Origin: Buddleja alternifolia
Lineage: Eukaryota > Streptophyta > Magnoliopsida > Lamiales > Scrophulariaceae
Direction: 5' to 3'
Assembly: GCA_019426215.1 (NCBI GenBank)
Contig: CM033403.1
Span: 1,121,001 to 1,185,000, forward strand
DNA: 64,000 nt
Shown piece by piece: positions 33,201 through 44,401 of the stretch. Position numbers and translations under genes: made by a program. The notes beneath the pieces are model-generated. The model saw nothing but the letters and a program-made list of their open reading frames with translations. It did not search any database and had not been told where the DNA came from. Position 1 is the first letter of the stretch; every line of letters begins with the position of its first letter.

Positions 33201-33638
33201 GTTGATCTATCTTATGGAAAAAGACCAGTGGGTTGTAGATGGATATATACGATTAAATATAAATCTGATGGGAGCATAGAGAGATATAAAGCTAGGTTAG
33301 TTGCAAAAGGGTACACTCAATTAGAAGGGATAGATTATACTGACACCTTCTCACCTGTGGCTAAGCATGTCACTGTTAGAATTATTATATCTTTAGCAGC
33401 TATGCATGGTTGGAGTTTATGGCAAATGGATGTGACAAATGCTTTCCTACAAGGAGAGCTTGATGAAGAAGTTTACATGACATTACCGCCAGGGTTTGAT
33501 TATCAAGGAAAAAATCTCCACAACAAGGTATGTAAACTTGAAAAATCCCTTTATGGTTTAAAGCAAGCCTCAAGGCAATGGAATCAAAAATTCACTGAAG
33601 CTATGCATGATTATGGTTTTTTTTCAATCAAAAAATGA
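30279..33638 (+). CDS. copia 1 gag-protease-integrase-RT (first part of broken gag-pol)
   Basis: 1119 codons open. Gag (about 1-330) has the N-Y-K-V-W-S-R-E-M start block and a CCHC knuckle C256-C259-H264-C269, then a G/R-rich tail. Protease D-T-G-A is at 386-389. The integrase zinc region is near 536-570 (H-Q-R-F-G-H, C-H-T-C); the catalytic triad is D594, D657, E693 with the canonical 35-residue spacing. RT begins near 960 ([23 protein letters not shown]). The frame ends early because a T run at 33620-33627 has one T too many. The sequence continues in the next frame at 33607. Confidence 0.93.
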   Translation: MGDPSQTTKKSSSAIDFQNPLFLHPSDTPNLDLVAEVLRGSENYKVWSREMIVALEAKNKIGFIDGSCKTPSEDSEDFPQWRRCNALVKAWIHRSISRELIHGVVYCESAHLIWKDLKERFDRINGARLYALYKEINTITQGTSTVTEYYSRLRKLWDEYDSLIPSPAKDISKEYQDFTSQLKMMQFLMGLNEGYANIRSQILMMPTLPSHSQVYSMVTNEETQRNINTQPLSSESSMALLTNASQNQNVKDPIVCEHCQYTGHTKEQCYKIIGYPANWGRGGRRGRSGGRGNARGAGYNTGRGGFNANHVQKNTNDKSEAGSSVTGQPVFTQEQYKQILQILGNSSHDAGTSNVATVCANNAGIPKPPYYEMHMNNVKYPDWIIDTGANQHMISDIKLYDSYDSGKINISSVKLPNGIESKVLYSGTVKVNNNIILKNTLYVPDFKQNLLSVSKLAKDNHMFISFFPDLCVIQEMKSGMIRGIGRLKNGLYFLQPAPSHYTSDFDCNSISNKFDCCSVLNNSPIESVVNKATLWHQRFGHMSFSRFCFLPELDVKLRNDTRYCHTCPLAKHSRTVFPDRSCFTSKIFELVHLDVWGPYKTVTYNNEKYFLTIVDDFSRTTWVFLMKLKTVVYDFIKRFLIYVKNQFNVTVKKIRTDNALEFFSKDCIVLFDKLGIIHESSCAYTPQQNGVVERKHRHILNVARPLKFHSNLPMMYWGDCVKTTVYIINRTPTPVLEGKTHFQVLYDKTPHYKHLKVFGCLCYAKILNQTDKFQVRSKPCVLIGYSTTQKGYRLLDLETKCIFVSRDAIFYEHILPYTFTDKEKSDKIFPLNNVERFFDDHDLSNDLSISDNEDSIAVNNNDDSQQIVDQNVRNNNIQDDNLRRSSRVSRPPIWSKDYIYPSSSNSNIVFTSVKYPLSNYVQYDRIKLKYKTYLAAISDETIPNSYNEAKNSKKWIDAMGVEIKALELNKTWTVVDLSYGKRPVGCRWIYTIKYKSDGSIERYKARLVAKGYTQLEGIDYTDTFSPVAKHVTVRIIISLAAMHGWSLWQMDVTNAFLQGELDEEVYMTLPPGFDYQGKNLHNKVCKLEKSLYGLKQASRQWNQKFTEAMHDYGFFSIKK

Positions 33639-34659
33639 TTACTCTCTGTTTATTAAATCTAGGGGGAGTAGTATGGTCATTCTTTTGGTTTATGTTGATG
33701 ATATTCTTATAACAGGGAATGATGAAACTTTAATCACTGATTGTAAGAATTACTTGAAAAGGACTTTTCATATGAAAGATTTAGGAGAATTGAAATTTTT
33801 TCTTGGCATTGAAGTAGCTAGATCTAGTAAAGGCATATGCATGAATCAAAGAAAGTATGCTTTAGATCTTCTATCTAAAACTGGTATGCTAGGTTGCAAA
33901 CCTGTTAGTACACCTGTTGAAGTGAATATTAAACTACATGATGATGATGATAAAGATGATCCTCTTGTTAAAGATGTGTCACAATTTCAGAGGATTGTTG
34001 GAAAATTGATATATTTGTGTCTTACGAGGCCAGATATTAGTTATGGTGTTCAGCTTTTGAGCCAATTTATGCATAAACCTAAACAATCACATCTTGTGGC
34101 AATGTTTAGAATCTTGAGATATATTAAAGGTAAACCTGGTTTGGGGTTGTTTTTTCCTTCTAACAATTCTTCTGTTTTGAGAGCCTTTTGTGATAGTGAT
34201 TGAGCAGCTTGTCCAATCTCTAGAAAGTCTATTACAGGATATGCTGTGTTCATTGGTGACTCTTTAGTATCTTGGAAAGCAAAGAAGCAGAATACAGTGT
34301 CTAGAAGTTCAGCAGAAGCTGAATATAGAGTCATGGGTACAGTCACTGCAGAATCTTTGTGGATCCTTGGTATTTTCAGAGATTTGGGAATTAAAGGGAT
34401 GCAGCCAGTCAAGATATATAGCGACAGCAAATCGGCTATTTAGATAGCAGCAAATCCTGTCTTCCATGAGAGGACCAAGCATATTGAAGTTGATCTTCAT
34501 TTTATCAGAGATAAGATACAACAAGGATTAGTAGTTACAGAGTTCATCCCTACTAGTGCACAACCTGCAGATATTCTGACTAAACCATTGAGCAAATTTC
34601 AATTTGAATTATTGTTATCCAAGTTTGGTGTCCTTGATTTGTATGGACAACAAACTTGA
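33607..34659 (+). pseudogene. copia 1 RT/RNase H (second part of broken gag-pol)
   Basis: Continues RT with Y-V-D-D at residues 29-32 of this frame, then the L-G-I-E-V-A-R-S block and RNase H (A-F-C-D-S-D, S-S-A-E-A-E-Y, S-D-S-K-S-A). Two in-frame stops break it: TGA at 34201-34203, where a Trp is expected, and TAG at 34441-34443, where a Gln is expected. Both fit single C-to-T or G-to-A changes. The polyprotein stop is TGA at 34657-34659, overlapping the polypurine tract. Confidence 0.9.
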
Positions 34660-34666
34660 GGGGGAG

Positions 34667-34906
34667 TATTAAGAATTGTAATATAATTAGTCCTTTACCA
34701 GAAGTGGGTTTTAGATGAGTAGCACTTTTATTAGTTGCTCTATGTCCACTTAGTATAAATACTAAGTTCCCTTGTAATTTGAGGACAGATTCATTCATAA
34801 TAAAATACCATAAAATTTCCTCTCTCTCTATTATTCTTCATCTACGTATTCTTCATCTGCGAATGTCCATCCAAACTTCATCCATGGAGTTTTCATATTC
34901 TTGACA
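34667..34906 (+). repeat. 3' LTR of copia 1
   Basis: 240 bp, nearly identical to the 5' LTR, followed by the target-site duplication GAGAG. A GAGGGGGAG polypurine tract precedes it. Confidence 0.93.
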
Positions 34907-34911
34907 GAGAG

Positions 34912-37130
34912 AATTTTGAAAAAGAAGTTGGAGGCAGTTCCCGGCAGTTGAGAACGTGGGATCACGGAGCTGAGATAAATACGAAAAAGGAAAAGAGAAA
35001 GAGAGGACGAGAAATATCAACAACTTTATATCTTTCTTCTTAGGAATAGCTCTAATTAGGAATAGTTTGTAGCGTAAATTAGCAGTAGTTCTAGTTTGTA
35101 TCAGCTTATCAAGAATTGCTGGATTTGGCTTCCAAAGCTTGTACCGGCACTCGCTTGCTTGTAATCTCTTCAGAATCGAAAACTTTCATGGAGGTATAAA
35201 TTATCCTTTGTTCAGGTTTAAGTCTTTGATAGGTAATTTGTATCTTGACTTGAGTTTCATTCGTCACTTTCAAATTCGAAATCACTAAAGTTATAAAGAC
35301 TTGAACCACCTTGTAGCGAGTCGAACGCGGGGGTTGAAAGATAATCTCAAATTATAGATTATCAAGAGGTTAGGAACGGACATTTGGATTGACCTTAATC
35401 TAATTTGTTTCTTTTAAACGAAACAGATTGCTTTGTAAGAAACAGATGATAGCTCAGTAATATCATTCATGCTCATGCATGGATAACTAAAATTCAATAC
35501 CTAGGATTGCTTATACATAATTCTACTTCTATATGCATAACATAATAATTTAACAAAATTTACTCCCATTAAAACACCAAAATTCTTCTCTCCTATAGTG
35601 AAAATATTGTGACATAATTTCACACTATTTAAAACATTCCTCCTGAAATATTTCGATAATTCGATCAAATTCCACTCAAAAATTATAATTTTGTCTGTAC
35701 AGATAGTCTCTTGTCATGCTTTGACAAGTTGAAAAGCTCAATTTAAAAACAATATAGTAGAATTGCTGCTGCTTAATTATTCATCTCATTAAATATAATT
35801 GTTATTTATTATTTATTATTTATTATTTATTAACACAAATTACTATATTAGAAGCTCAATGACCTATTCGAATCTTTTATTTTTGGTATCAAAATTTTGT
35901 TTTATACGCAAGTTGCAATTTAAGCGAGTTATACATACACAACAAAAATGCATGATGGGTTTGATCAAGAAAAGAAAAAATGCATGATGGGCATGTGATA
36001 TGATAGCATTATAAGAGATAAAAAGTGGGACCTTTAAAATTAGCCGTGATGCATTGCAGAGAATAAATAAATAAATAAATAAAATGAGAAGTGATCATCA
36101 GAACAAGTCATGTGGCCTTTTTCATTGATTCAATGCATTATTCCCTATGACCCAATGCAACTTGCCAAATTATTCCAACTCCTAGTACATTTAACCTACA
36201 CCCAAAATTTAATTTCAAGTTTCAAAAGTTACATATAAAAGTTGATAGAATAATATATAATAGTTGACTAGCTAGCTAGTTGAACTATTTGATTTACTAC
36301 CTACACTAATTCAACAATAATAAACAAATCTGATTTCTAAACTTATTGCTCTTCTTTTCTTTTCAAAATAGCCAACATGATAAGACTTACTTTTAAAATA
36401 ATTTTTATTTATTGCAAAACAGCCATCATAACAAAATAGAAGTATGACATCATTAACTTTCACTCTCCCTAATATTTAACGCTACTTCAAATAAATTCAT
36501 TTTTTTTAGATTTCTGGCTATATTATATTACTTAACGTCATGTTTGGTGAATTTGTAACAAATAAAGTGCATACGGGGCGCGATTTAGACTTATATAAAA
36601 CCTTTTGTAATGCAGCAAAATAAATAACGTGACGTATTATTGCAGAATGTATAGTAACACAATTTTCATAACAATGAAATAAGGTCGGAAACAAGGAAAT
36701 AACGTACTAAGATGTCCAAAACGGCTTGTACCATGTGAATCATGTAACGAAATAAGGTCAGAGGCAAGGAAATAACGTATTAAGATGTCCAAGACGGCTT
36801 GTACCATGTGAATCATGTAATGGGATTTTATTTTAGAACCAAAATGGTTCTGCCAATTTATTAGAAGGCCACTAACAACTCATCAAATTGGATCATTTAT
36901 TCTAAATTATGTTTCATCTCATGTTCCACTTATTCATATATATGATAAGTGTACAAAAAAACACATCACTTATTTATTTATTTTAAAAAAGTTTTATTCT
37001 TGTCATGCATATAAAAAAGTGGAATAAAAGATGTAATAAAATTTGGAATAAAGAATCTGATTGCGCTTTCCATACACGTGGACAGTCACGTGATACAAAA
37101 CAAGAAATTGAAGATAGTGTAAATAATGAA

Positions 37131-37169
<39 letters not shown>

Positions 37170-37202
37170 TTAAAGCTTATACTTCCGTTCCAGGTAGATG
37201 AG
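34912..37202. other. intergenic stretch with small repeats, no gene recognised
   Basis: AT-rich. It contains (TTAT)n at about 35805-35830, a 73-bp direct duplication at 36676-36821 (listed separately) and (AT)n at 37133-37166. Short frames have no recognisable features. Confidence 0.5.
36676..36821. repeat. 73-bp direct tandem duplication
   Basis: GAAATAAGGTC starts at 36676 and again at 36749. Both copies contain AAGATGTCCAA.ACGGCTTG and CATGTGAATCATGTAA and differ at about five positions. Non-coding. Confidence 0.85.
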
Positions 37203-37708
37203 TGATGTGCACCAAAAATATCTAAGGGCATTTTTGGTAATTAGATATATCACCGGCTCAGGTCAGGGCGCCACCTGTGGGTTAAGGTCCGCGGTTAATA
37301 TACTATCCAAGACCAAAAAGGGGCTAACGACTCATTAAGAGTACCTGGACTATTTTATTAGTCTAAGGTCCAGATAAGGGATATTATTAAGCCTGATGAG
37401 CTGCTGATAAAGTTAAATCCACCGCCCATAGCCCACTACCAGCTCCATATAAATACCTCAGAAAAGTTGCAAAAAGTTCATTATCTACTCTCCCAGTAAA
37501 AATTCACCGGTGATTGAGAGTAACCCCACAAAAGAACTACGAACAGACTTGATCCCTATTCATCGGGTACGTAGGCAGCTCACTAAAGGCGAGTCCAGTC
37601 TATACATTCATCAACTCCCAACCTAGTTTGTCGTGCGTTGGATCAGTTCCATCACCCCACGTGGTCAATCATGTGTTATTCATTGACTGATGATTTTTAC
37701 CATCATCA
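37203..37708 (+). repeat. 5' LTR of element P
   Basis: 506 bp, TGATGTGCACC...ACCATCATCA. TATA box TATAAATA at 37448-37455. The sequence just after it (AGCACCGTCTGTGGGAAC, 37713-37730) is a diverged form of the common plant gypsy primer site beginning TGGCGCCGT. Confidence 0.9.
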
Positions 37709-37749
37709 GTTTAGCACCGTCTGTGGGAACAACGCTCCAGCCACTGAGT

Positions 37750-39129
37750 ATGCAAACTAGGTCACAAACACATACTACTGGTGATAGGATGACTAGCAAC
37801 CATCAGCCAGTAGCTGTTGATGAACTTCCTCACCCAACGCCTGAGGATCAGCGTAACGCTAAGGGCGTTACTCAAGACCCCCCGACCCGACAAGCTGAAG
37901 GTGGGGGTCCTGACGTACCACCCCCGATGAATGAGCAAAACGCTCCTCCTGCAATACCAGCAGTGATTCCATCCCCTGCCACTAGGGTGTTCGAGATCAC
38001 TCAAGAGGCACTACTTGCCCTCGTTGAAGATGCATCAGTGAGGGCAGCAACGCGGGCAGTCCAGCAATATGCCCTTGCACATCCTTCACAATCAACACCT
38101 GCTCCATCAACTTATAGGGGCAAGACCCCCACACGGGAAGCCATTAAGGGGCGCCCCTACCTCAGGAGAAGGGGGGACAGGATCCACCCCTCCATTAGTA
38201 CGCAGGGGTCAGGAGCCTCGAGAAAAGAGCCGCCCCACAGAGTGGAGCCTACCCAATCCCCCCGCTGAGGTCAAGAATCCTTGACCCGCGGAGGAGTTGG
38301 ATTAAGGCGATCCAAGTCTCCAGTGAATAGGGCAGCGTGCAAAAAGGAAGAGAATAGTGTGGTCCCACCACATGAAAGGCCACCGCGGGGAAGAGACCGA
38401 AGTCCAACACCCCCAAGGTCACCACGTAGAGGTCAAGCGTCCTTGACCCCCGAAGAGACCTTACTGAGGCGCGAAGGCCTGCACAGGCACGCACCCTTCC
38501 GTGGTGAGAGTTTAGATGACCATGGAAGATGTGAGGATATGCAGCTGGTGCAATTAGCTATAGAACCCCCTAAGAGAAGTCCGTTCTGCCTAGCAATTTT
38601 GGTAGAGTCATTATAACAAGGACTTAAGATACCTCATGTAAGTGAGTATGAGGGAGCTGGAGACCCTCAAGAACATATTAACAAGTTCAACGCCAAGGCT
38701 GACATGTATGGCGTCAGTGATGCAGCCTACTGTAAGATTTTTCAGACCACCCTCTCTGGACGGGCGCTTAGCTGGTTCAATCGACTGTTAGCCGGTACCA
38801 TCACAGGCTTCGAGCAGTTGACCAAGCGCTTCCTCAATAACTTCTCCATGAATAAGAAGTACCCCAACACGACATCTCTCTTGTTCACCGTGGTTCAAAA
38901 GGATGGTGAATCTTTGAGGGAATACATACAACATTTCTCCAACGCAATGTTAGAAGTACTACACGTCAACCATGAATTGCAATCAGGAATAATACAAAGG
39001 AACTTACGCAATAGTAGGTTCAAGGAATCTAGAGCTGGGAAGCCCCCATCAAACATGGAGGAGTTGTTGGCCGGGACTGAAAAGTATATAAGAATTGAAG
39101 AGACCATTGGGCCAACCTACAAGAGGTAG
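37750..39129 (+). pseudogene. gag of element P
   Basis: One frame from ATG 37750 to 39129 with two stops inside (TGA 38266-38268, TAA 38614-38616). The N-terminal 170 codons are polar and Pro-rich, then R/P/S-rich. The gag core (38641-39129) has G-D-P-Q-E-H, L-S-G-R-A-L-S-W-F-N-R-L, F-E-Q-L-T-K-R-F and G-E-S-L-R-E-Y-I motifs of Retrotrans_gag. An upstream ATG at 37690 lies inside the LTR, so 37750 is the better start. With only two stops in 460 codons it is less decayed than gag of element 1. Confidence 0.85.
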
Positions 39130-39203
39130 TTGCCCCATTTGGTGCAACCGTTCAAACACCCCCAGGACCGAGGGGTAAAGATGGAGGCAAAAACAATCCC
39201 CCA

Positions 39204-40067
39204 ATGGCGGACTCAGAGATGGATAACCCCCCAGTGAATGGAATTATAGGGGTGATCTTGGGATGCCTAGCAGGAGGAGATTCGGTGAGCTCGAGGAAGG
39301 CTTCACTAAGGACAGCACCGGGGCTGCATACCATAAACTCCCCCCGTGTGGGGCAAATTAATCATATAGAGTCCAACAGTCATACCATTGAGTTCGGGCA
39401 ACAAGACTTGAGAGAGAGCATACCCTTAGTAAATGATGCTTTGGTGATATCAACAACCATCTCCAATTTTTGGGTAAAGAAAGTGTTAGTCGACAGTGGG
39501 AGTTCAATAGACATAATATTTTACAACGCCTTCATCTAGTTGGGAGTGGACAACGCGCAGCTCCAAGCAGTCAACACCCCCCTCACTGGATTCAAGGGGG
39601 GAGACCGTGGAAGCCTTGGGGGAGGTGTCTCTCCCCATCTCTCTGGGCACATATCCCTCTCGATCCACCAAGATGGTTAAGTTCCTAGTGGTCAAAGCCC
39701 CTCCACTTACAATGTCATATTGGAGAGGCCAAGCTTAAACTTGTTTCAAGCAGTCATTTTTACTTACCACATGAAGGTCAAGTTTCCCACCCCCGTGGAA
39801 CTTGGGGAAGTTGTCAGTGATGTGAAGATAGCGAGGGAATGTTACGCTAACGCTTTGAAGAAGCCAAAGAAAAAGCATGGCGACAGTGATCCTACTGATA
39901 AAGGGAAACAAATCGCCATCAATTTAATACCATTGCGGGAAACTCGCTTGGGGGCAAGACCAAATCAGTCCATGCTTGGCCAAAATCCCAACGGTCAACT
40001 ACCTATGAAGAAGAGAAGCCATCCCAAGGCAACCGCGTCCCAACAGTGGAGACCACTAGTGAGATAA
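39204..40067 (+). pseudogene. protease and post-protease segment of element P
   Basis: The frame 39204-39539 contains H-T-I-E-F-G-Q-Q-D-L, I-S-T-T-I-S-N-F-W-V-K-K-V and the active-site motif V-D-S-G-S-S-I-D-I. After small frame changes (39540-39719) the frame resumes at 39720 with E-R-P-S-L-N, F-T-Y-H-M-K-V-K-F-P-T-P and A-R-E-C-Y, the segment that normally links protease to RT. Instead of RT, non-coding sequence follows from about 40070. Confidence 0.85.
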
Positions 40068-40069
40068 AC

Positions 40070-41500
40070 TCAAAGGGGACCCCGAACTCAACAAAGTATT
40101 AGGCCTCAGGAGGCCTCTGCAGGTAACAAGTTAAAAGCACTATCTTATTTCCTATTCTACTACTGGACAATTTCAAGTTGGCCACGAGCCAATTGTGGCG
40201 TACCCTTTATGTTAAGTTTAGAGGTGCCTAAGTGCACCCACATACATTGTCATTTTGAGGTGCCTATGTGCACCCCTTTACTTATTGCATGGATGGTTGA
40301 ATGCGTTATTTATTTAGTGTTGAATAGCACCTTCTTTCATTATGATGTGATGAATGTTATTTTCATATGGCAATATGCTAGCACATCCAATGAATGTATG
40401 ATATGTTGCCAAGGGTGATTCAACAACACCCAAAACAAACACCCCTCGGAGCCGTTGCTTTCGACAGAGGCTACTTCATAAAATTTAAAGCCCCCTTATT
40501 GAGGCTAACATAGGTGGAGCAATAAAAGTCCCTCGAACCCTAGAGAGCTCGGTCAAGGATGCCCACCTTGTGATCCTTTCAGCATTACCGAGAGGGTATG
40601 AGGCAAAAAATGACCCCCCCCTCCGACATGGAATTTGAACCGGGATCATACAAGTATAACAAAGGTGATAATTTACCTCACTCTAATATAAAACTAAGGT
40701 GGGTATTCACCTCATACCAATATGGAAAAGGTGATAGTTCACTTCATGCGCCAAATACATAAAACTAGTGGCTATTCAAGCCTCCCAAAACAAATGTCAC
40801 CCAAGTGAAAAAGCTGCAAAACGTCATACCACAAAATCACCCGACACTCGTCAGATCGAGCCTTGAGCTCTCATTATCAGCAAGTCACTATACGCGAAGC
40901 AAAAAAACACCCATCTAACCCCCTGGTGAAGAACAACACTTGGTAACTTTCTCCTGAATATGAATAATATAGTAAGAAGTAGGGGGCAAGGAGTGGAGAA
41001 ATAAACAAACAGCTAGCCAGATAGCTAGTAAACAAACAGCTAACTAGTAACCAGCTAATATGCAAAGGCCATGGATACCTAATATTTCGGCTAAGCATTT
41101 TTAGTATTTAAAAAGCAAATTAAAGTATAGCAAATGTACCTAAGAGGCATTCACCTCTAGAGGTCATTAAAAATCACCAATGGTGCGTTAAAATAGCAAA
41201 GTACCTAAGCTAAAACTCATAAAGTTGCAAGGTACTAAGGCAAGAGTAGAATAAATAATCTATCACTCAGAAAAGTACGCCCACGACGTGCTAAGATAGT
41301 TAGGAGGAGAAAAAAGATATCCAATTTTAATTGAAATTCCAAAAGGTAACATGCCAAAGAGATAGTAAATATCCGATAATCCTCAAAAGGCTACAAGTCA
41401 AAACATAACAATTCAAGGACGAAATCAACCCACACTAGGGTAGACAAGAAAAAGTCTTGCTAGAATAAGAATAGTCAAAAAATAAATAAACAGTATGACA
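40070..41500 (+). other. non-coding core of element P, collinear with element M
   Basis: Sequence blocks such as AGGTGCCTA.GTGCACCC, GCACATCCAATGAATGT, GATTCAACAACACC and the G-rich AGTAGGGGGCAAGGAGTGG appear in the same order as in the reverse complement of 18500-19650. No coding is recognised. Keeping this order in two independent insertions suggests the region belongs to the family. Confidence 0.75.
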
Positions 41501-41546
41501 TGTGGAAAGCATAAGAGGGCTAAACATCAAGGGGACAACCAACGCC

Positions 41547-43200
41547 TCAGCTAGCCGTACTGCCTCCCATCTCGGCCTCCCGATCGCTGGTGTTGGGAAC
41601 ATTCTCGTGCAGCCACATAAAGTCATCGCCGGGGTACCGACAACTCTCACGAAGAGTCCCATAGCATTTGCGCACCATCTTGGTCATAAATCCCAGAGCA
41701 ATCTTATACGCCCTTTGATTGCACTCCTCAGTAAAGGCGTCACTCTAGCGAAATTTATCCATCGCTGACCTTTTGGCATCACTTAGAGTTCTTTTCCTAA
41801 CATCCGAGCTAAGGAAGTAGCTACCGTCGGATTTCTCTGTCTCAAGCTTATTCTTGGCCTCCTTATATTTCTTCTCCCATTTATCAGCCAAGTTCTTAGC
41901 TCCCCAGAACCATGAAAGAAGCTTCCTGTTCTGCTAGGCACTCTCTTGATGCTCCTTCTCCAACTCCTCGCACCTAAGTCGAAGGTAGTATAATATTTGG
42001 ACCGCATGGCAAAAAAAGAAGAAAAAAAGGTGGGCAAAACACTCAGATGCGCGAACATGTAACCTCTAAATAAGGCAATAACATGTGTAAACGTTTACCC
42101 TACTGGCCCCGGTGCAAATCTCTTGATCGAGGTGCTCAACCGGTAAGAATGATAAGCGGGTAAAGTCGTAACCTGTCACGACCATCCTCATCATAGACCA
42201 AGGAGTCATAGGATCAGTAGTATCCCAAAAAGAGCTAACGTTGGGGTCCAGGTTCGTCCCAGAGTCAAATAAACTTGTGCCAAGTTTGGAGGAGCTAGAG
42301 CTCCGGAGAGCCTAAATCCGACATCATAGAATCAAAATTCAATGTGCATGGCACCTGCTCAAGCAAGGCAAAATCCATGGGGGAAACAACCCCAGGCACG
42401 CTCTTTGGGGCAGGGTGCGGGGGCACTGGCTGATTGGCCCTATCACCATAGCTAAGTGGGGCGTGAGGAGATGGAGGGTGGCAGAGCTCGCTTTGCCACC
42501 CTTGGGCACCTTAATGCCTGCAAAAAGTACATAAAATCACCAAGTGTTAGTGCATGAGAGCATGTGGCCAGAAAACACTTAAAAGTTACAACATGAAGTG
42601 AAAAAAAGTAAAGGCACATGTATACCATGAATATAAAATTGACTAACGTCGAATCTACTGTCAAACAAACCCACCTTACTAAAGATAACTCTAAATTTTT
42701 TTTGCACACGGGTGACACAATGAGGGGCAACGCTCCCATTCCAATGAGAAAATAAAATAACTTTAATTTTCAATCACCCCTAGGTTTAACGTTCCCCTCC
42801 AAGAACTTGACGGTCGACAAAGGAAAAAAATACACTTATGGTGTAGAATTACACATCTTAACCGTGAATAGAGCCTGAAAGACATCCAATATTATTTTGA
42901 TGCCTAACTCGGCGAACCGAGAAAGTAAAGCAGGTAGGGTTAACTGGTTTATACAAATGTGATAATGAGCTAAGATTTTCCCAAAGAGATTATGGTGGGG
43001 AAATGTGAGCCCCAAATAAAAATACTCTCAGTAAAGGGTCACATGCCCCTCTGGAGGGTCAGAAATTCGACAACCCGGTATGGGCACGAGTAACTCAAAG
43101 TCCACCGCGGTATCCTCAAAAAGTGCTAAAAGTTCGACTTCAGGAGTGAGGGAATCACAACGGTTGAAAGTGAGGCACTTGCTGTCGGGGGATGAAAAAC
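41547..43200 (-). pseudogene. spliced antisense gene of element P
   Basis: On -, exon 1 (about 43200 to 42840) encodes a PF04195-like 'gypsy type transposon' domain: P-P-E-G-H-V-T-L-Y, then Y-F-Y-L-G-L-T-F-P and F-G-K-I-L-A-H-Y, with one in-frame TGA. A further exon segment near 42760-42620 ends before a GTATACATG donor. Another, after TTTTTGCAG near 42519, encodes N-V-S-S-F-W-D-T-T-D-P-M-T-P-W. The last exon (about 42000-41547) is a coiled coil (C-E-E-L-E-K-E-H, A-D-K-W-E-K-K-Y) with stops. Same position and plan as in elements 1 and 2. Overlapping + frames are shadows. Confidence 0.55.
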
Positions 43201-43896
43201 TCCCTACACATATGAAAAATAAGGGATTTAATCAACAACGGGTCCATAATAGATGTTATCTAAAATGATAGCACACATATACACTCAGAGGAATTTAATC
43301 AAAAACAAACAAAGGTCGACCTGACGTCAACGTCGCGACCCAAAGCATAGCCCCTGGGCAAATCGGGCCGAGGAATGGCATACCTGTCGCCTCGCGGCCA
43401 AGCCGGAGGCCAATTTTTCGGGTTGCCTCCCGGCATCCCCGACCCTATTCATTAGACGATGCTTGACACCCCCGAGTAAAAGCCGATGACCCCTAAAAGG
43501 CGCTCTATGAGGGCGGAGAGGTTATAGGTTGAATCAGTCAAAGTGGGAGTAAAGAAACAAGCAAAATTTTAAGCTATTATCATAGCACCACAAAAACGAA
43601 AGCGAATGCAAATAATACTATCTTTATCTTGGTCACCTTGGCTTTTGCCCATGGTTGATTGAAGAAAGCTCTTAAAGAGAGAATTTCCTAAGAGGAGAAT
43701 TTTGAAAAAAATGTGAGGATATAAATGAGAGTGGTGGGTTAAATGCCAACAACCCATCTACACTTAAGCAAAAAGTGGGTGAGGGGCTATTATGACCCAC
43801 AAACCAGTATGAATTGAAGCTAAACGACACTATCTAAGCGGGAATACTTCTACTCCCGGGTGTCCCGTCAGGTAAACCCAGGAGTGGGGGGGATTA

Positions 43897-44401
43897 TGAT
43901 GTGCACCAAAAATGTCTAAGGTCATTTTTGGTAATTAGACATATTATCGGCTCGGGCCGGGGCACCACCTGTGGGTTAAAGTCCGCGGTTAATATATTAA
44001 TCAAGCCCAAAAAGGGGCTAACGACCCATTAAGAGTACCTAGGCTATTTTATTAGTCTAAGGTCCAGATAAGGGATATTATTAAGCCGATGAGCTACTGA
44101 TAAAGTTAAATCCACGGCCTATATCCCACTACCAGCTCCATATAACTACCTTAGAGGAGCTGAGAAAGGCTCATTATCTACTCCTCCAGTAAAAATTCAC
44201 TGGCGATTGAGAGTAACCCCACAAAAGAACTACGAACAGACTTGATCCCTATTCATCGGGTACGTAGGCAGCTCACTAAAGGCGAGTGCAGTCTATACAT
44301 TCATCAACGCCCAACCTAGTTTGTTGTGCGTTGGATCGATTTCATCACCCCACGTAATCAATCACGTGTTATTCATTGACTGACGATTTTTACCATCATC
44401 A
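43897..44401 (+). repeat. 3' LTR of element P
   Basis: 505 bp with the same TGATGTGCACC start and CATCATCA end as the 5' LTR, preceded by a G-rich polypurine tract at 43880-43896. Several substitutions separate the two LTRs. Confidence 0.9.

Larger units (their letters stand above)
29850..34906 (+). mobile_element. Ty1/copia retrotransposon, nearly intact (copia 1)
   Basis: A complete structure: 5-bp target-site duplication GAGAG (29845-29849 and 34907-34911), 5' LTR 29850-30093, initiator-Met-tRNA-type primer site TGGTACCAGAGC (30094-30105), gag-pol (30279-34659), polypurine tract (about 34658-34666) and 3' LTR 34667-34906. The LTRs differ at about five positions plus a CT-repeat length change, so the insertion is fairly recent. 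Coding is damaged by one frameshift and two stops. Short LTRs and a 5.1-kb length suit the Ale/Retrofit-like copia range, but the lineage is not proven. Confidence 0.95.
37203..44401 (+). mobile_element. full-length gag-protease-only gypsy-derived element (element P)
   Basis: Two LTRs (37203-37708 and 43897-44401), TGATG...CATCA ends, polypurine tract AGTGGGGGGGATTA before the 3' LTR, and flanks ATGAG / ATAAG that look like a 5-bp target-site duplication with one mismatch. Inside: gag (37750-39129), protease (39204-39539), post-protease segment (to about 40067), non-coding region, antisense gene (41547-43200). No reverse transcriptase or integrase is present in 7.2 kb. Same family and same gap as element M, so probably a non-autonomous family. 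The LTRs differ by several percent, so it is older than copia 1. Confidence 0.9.
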
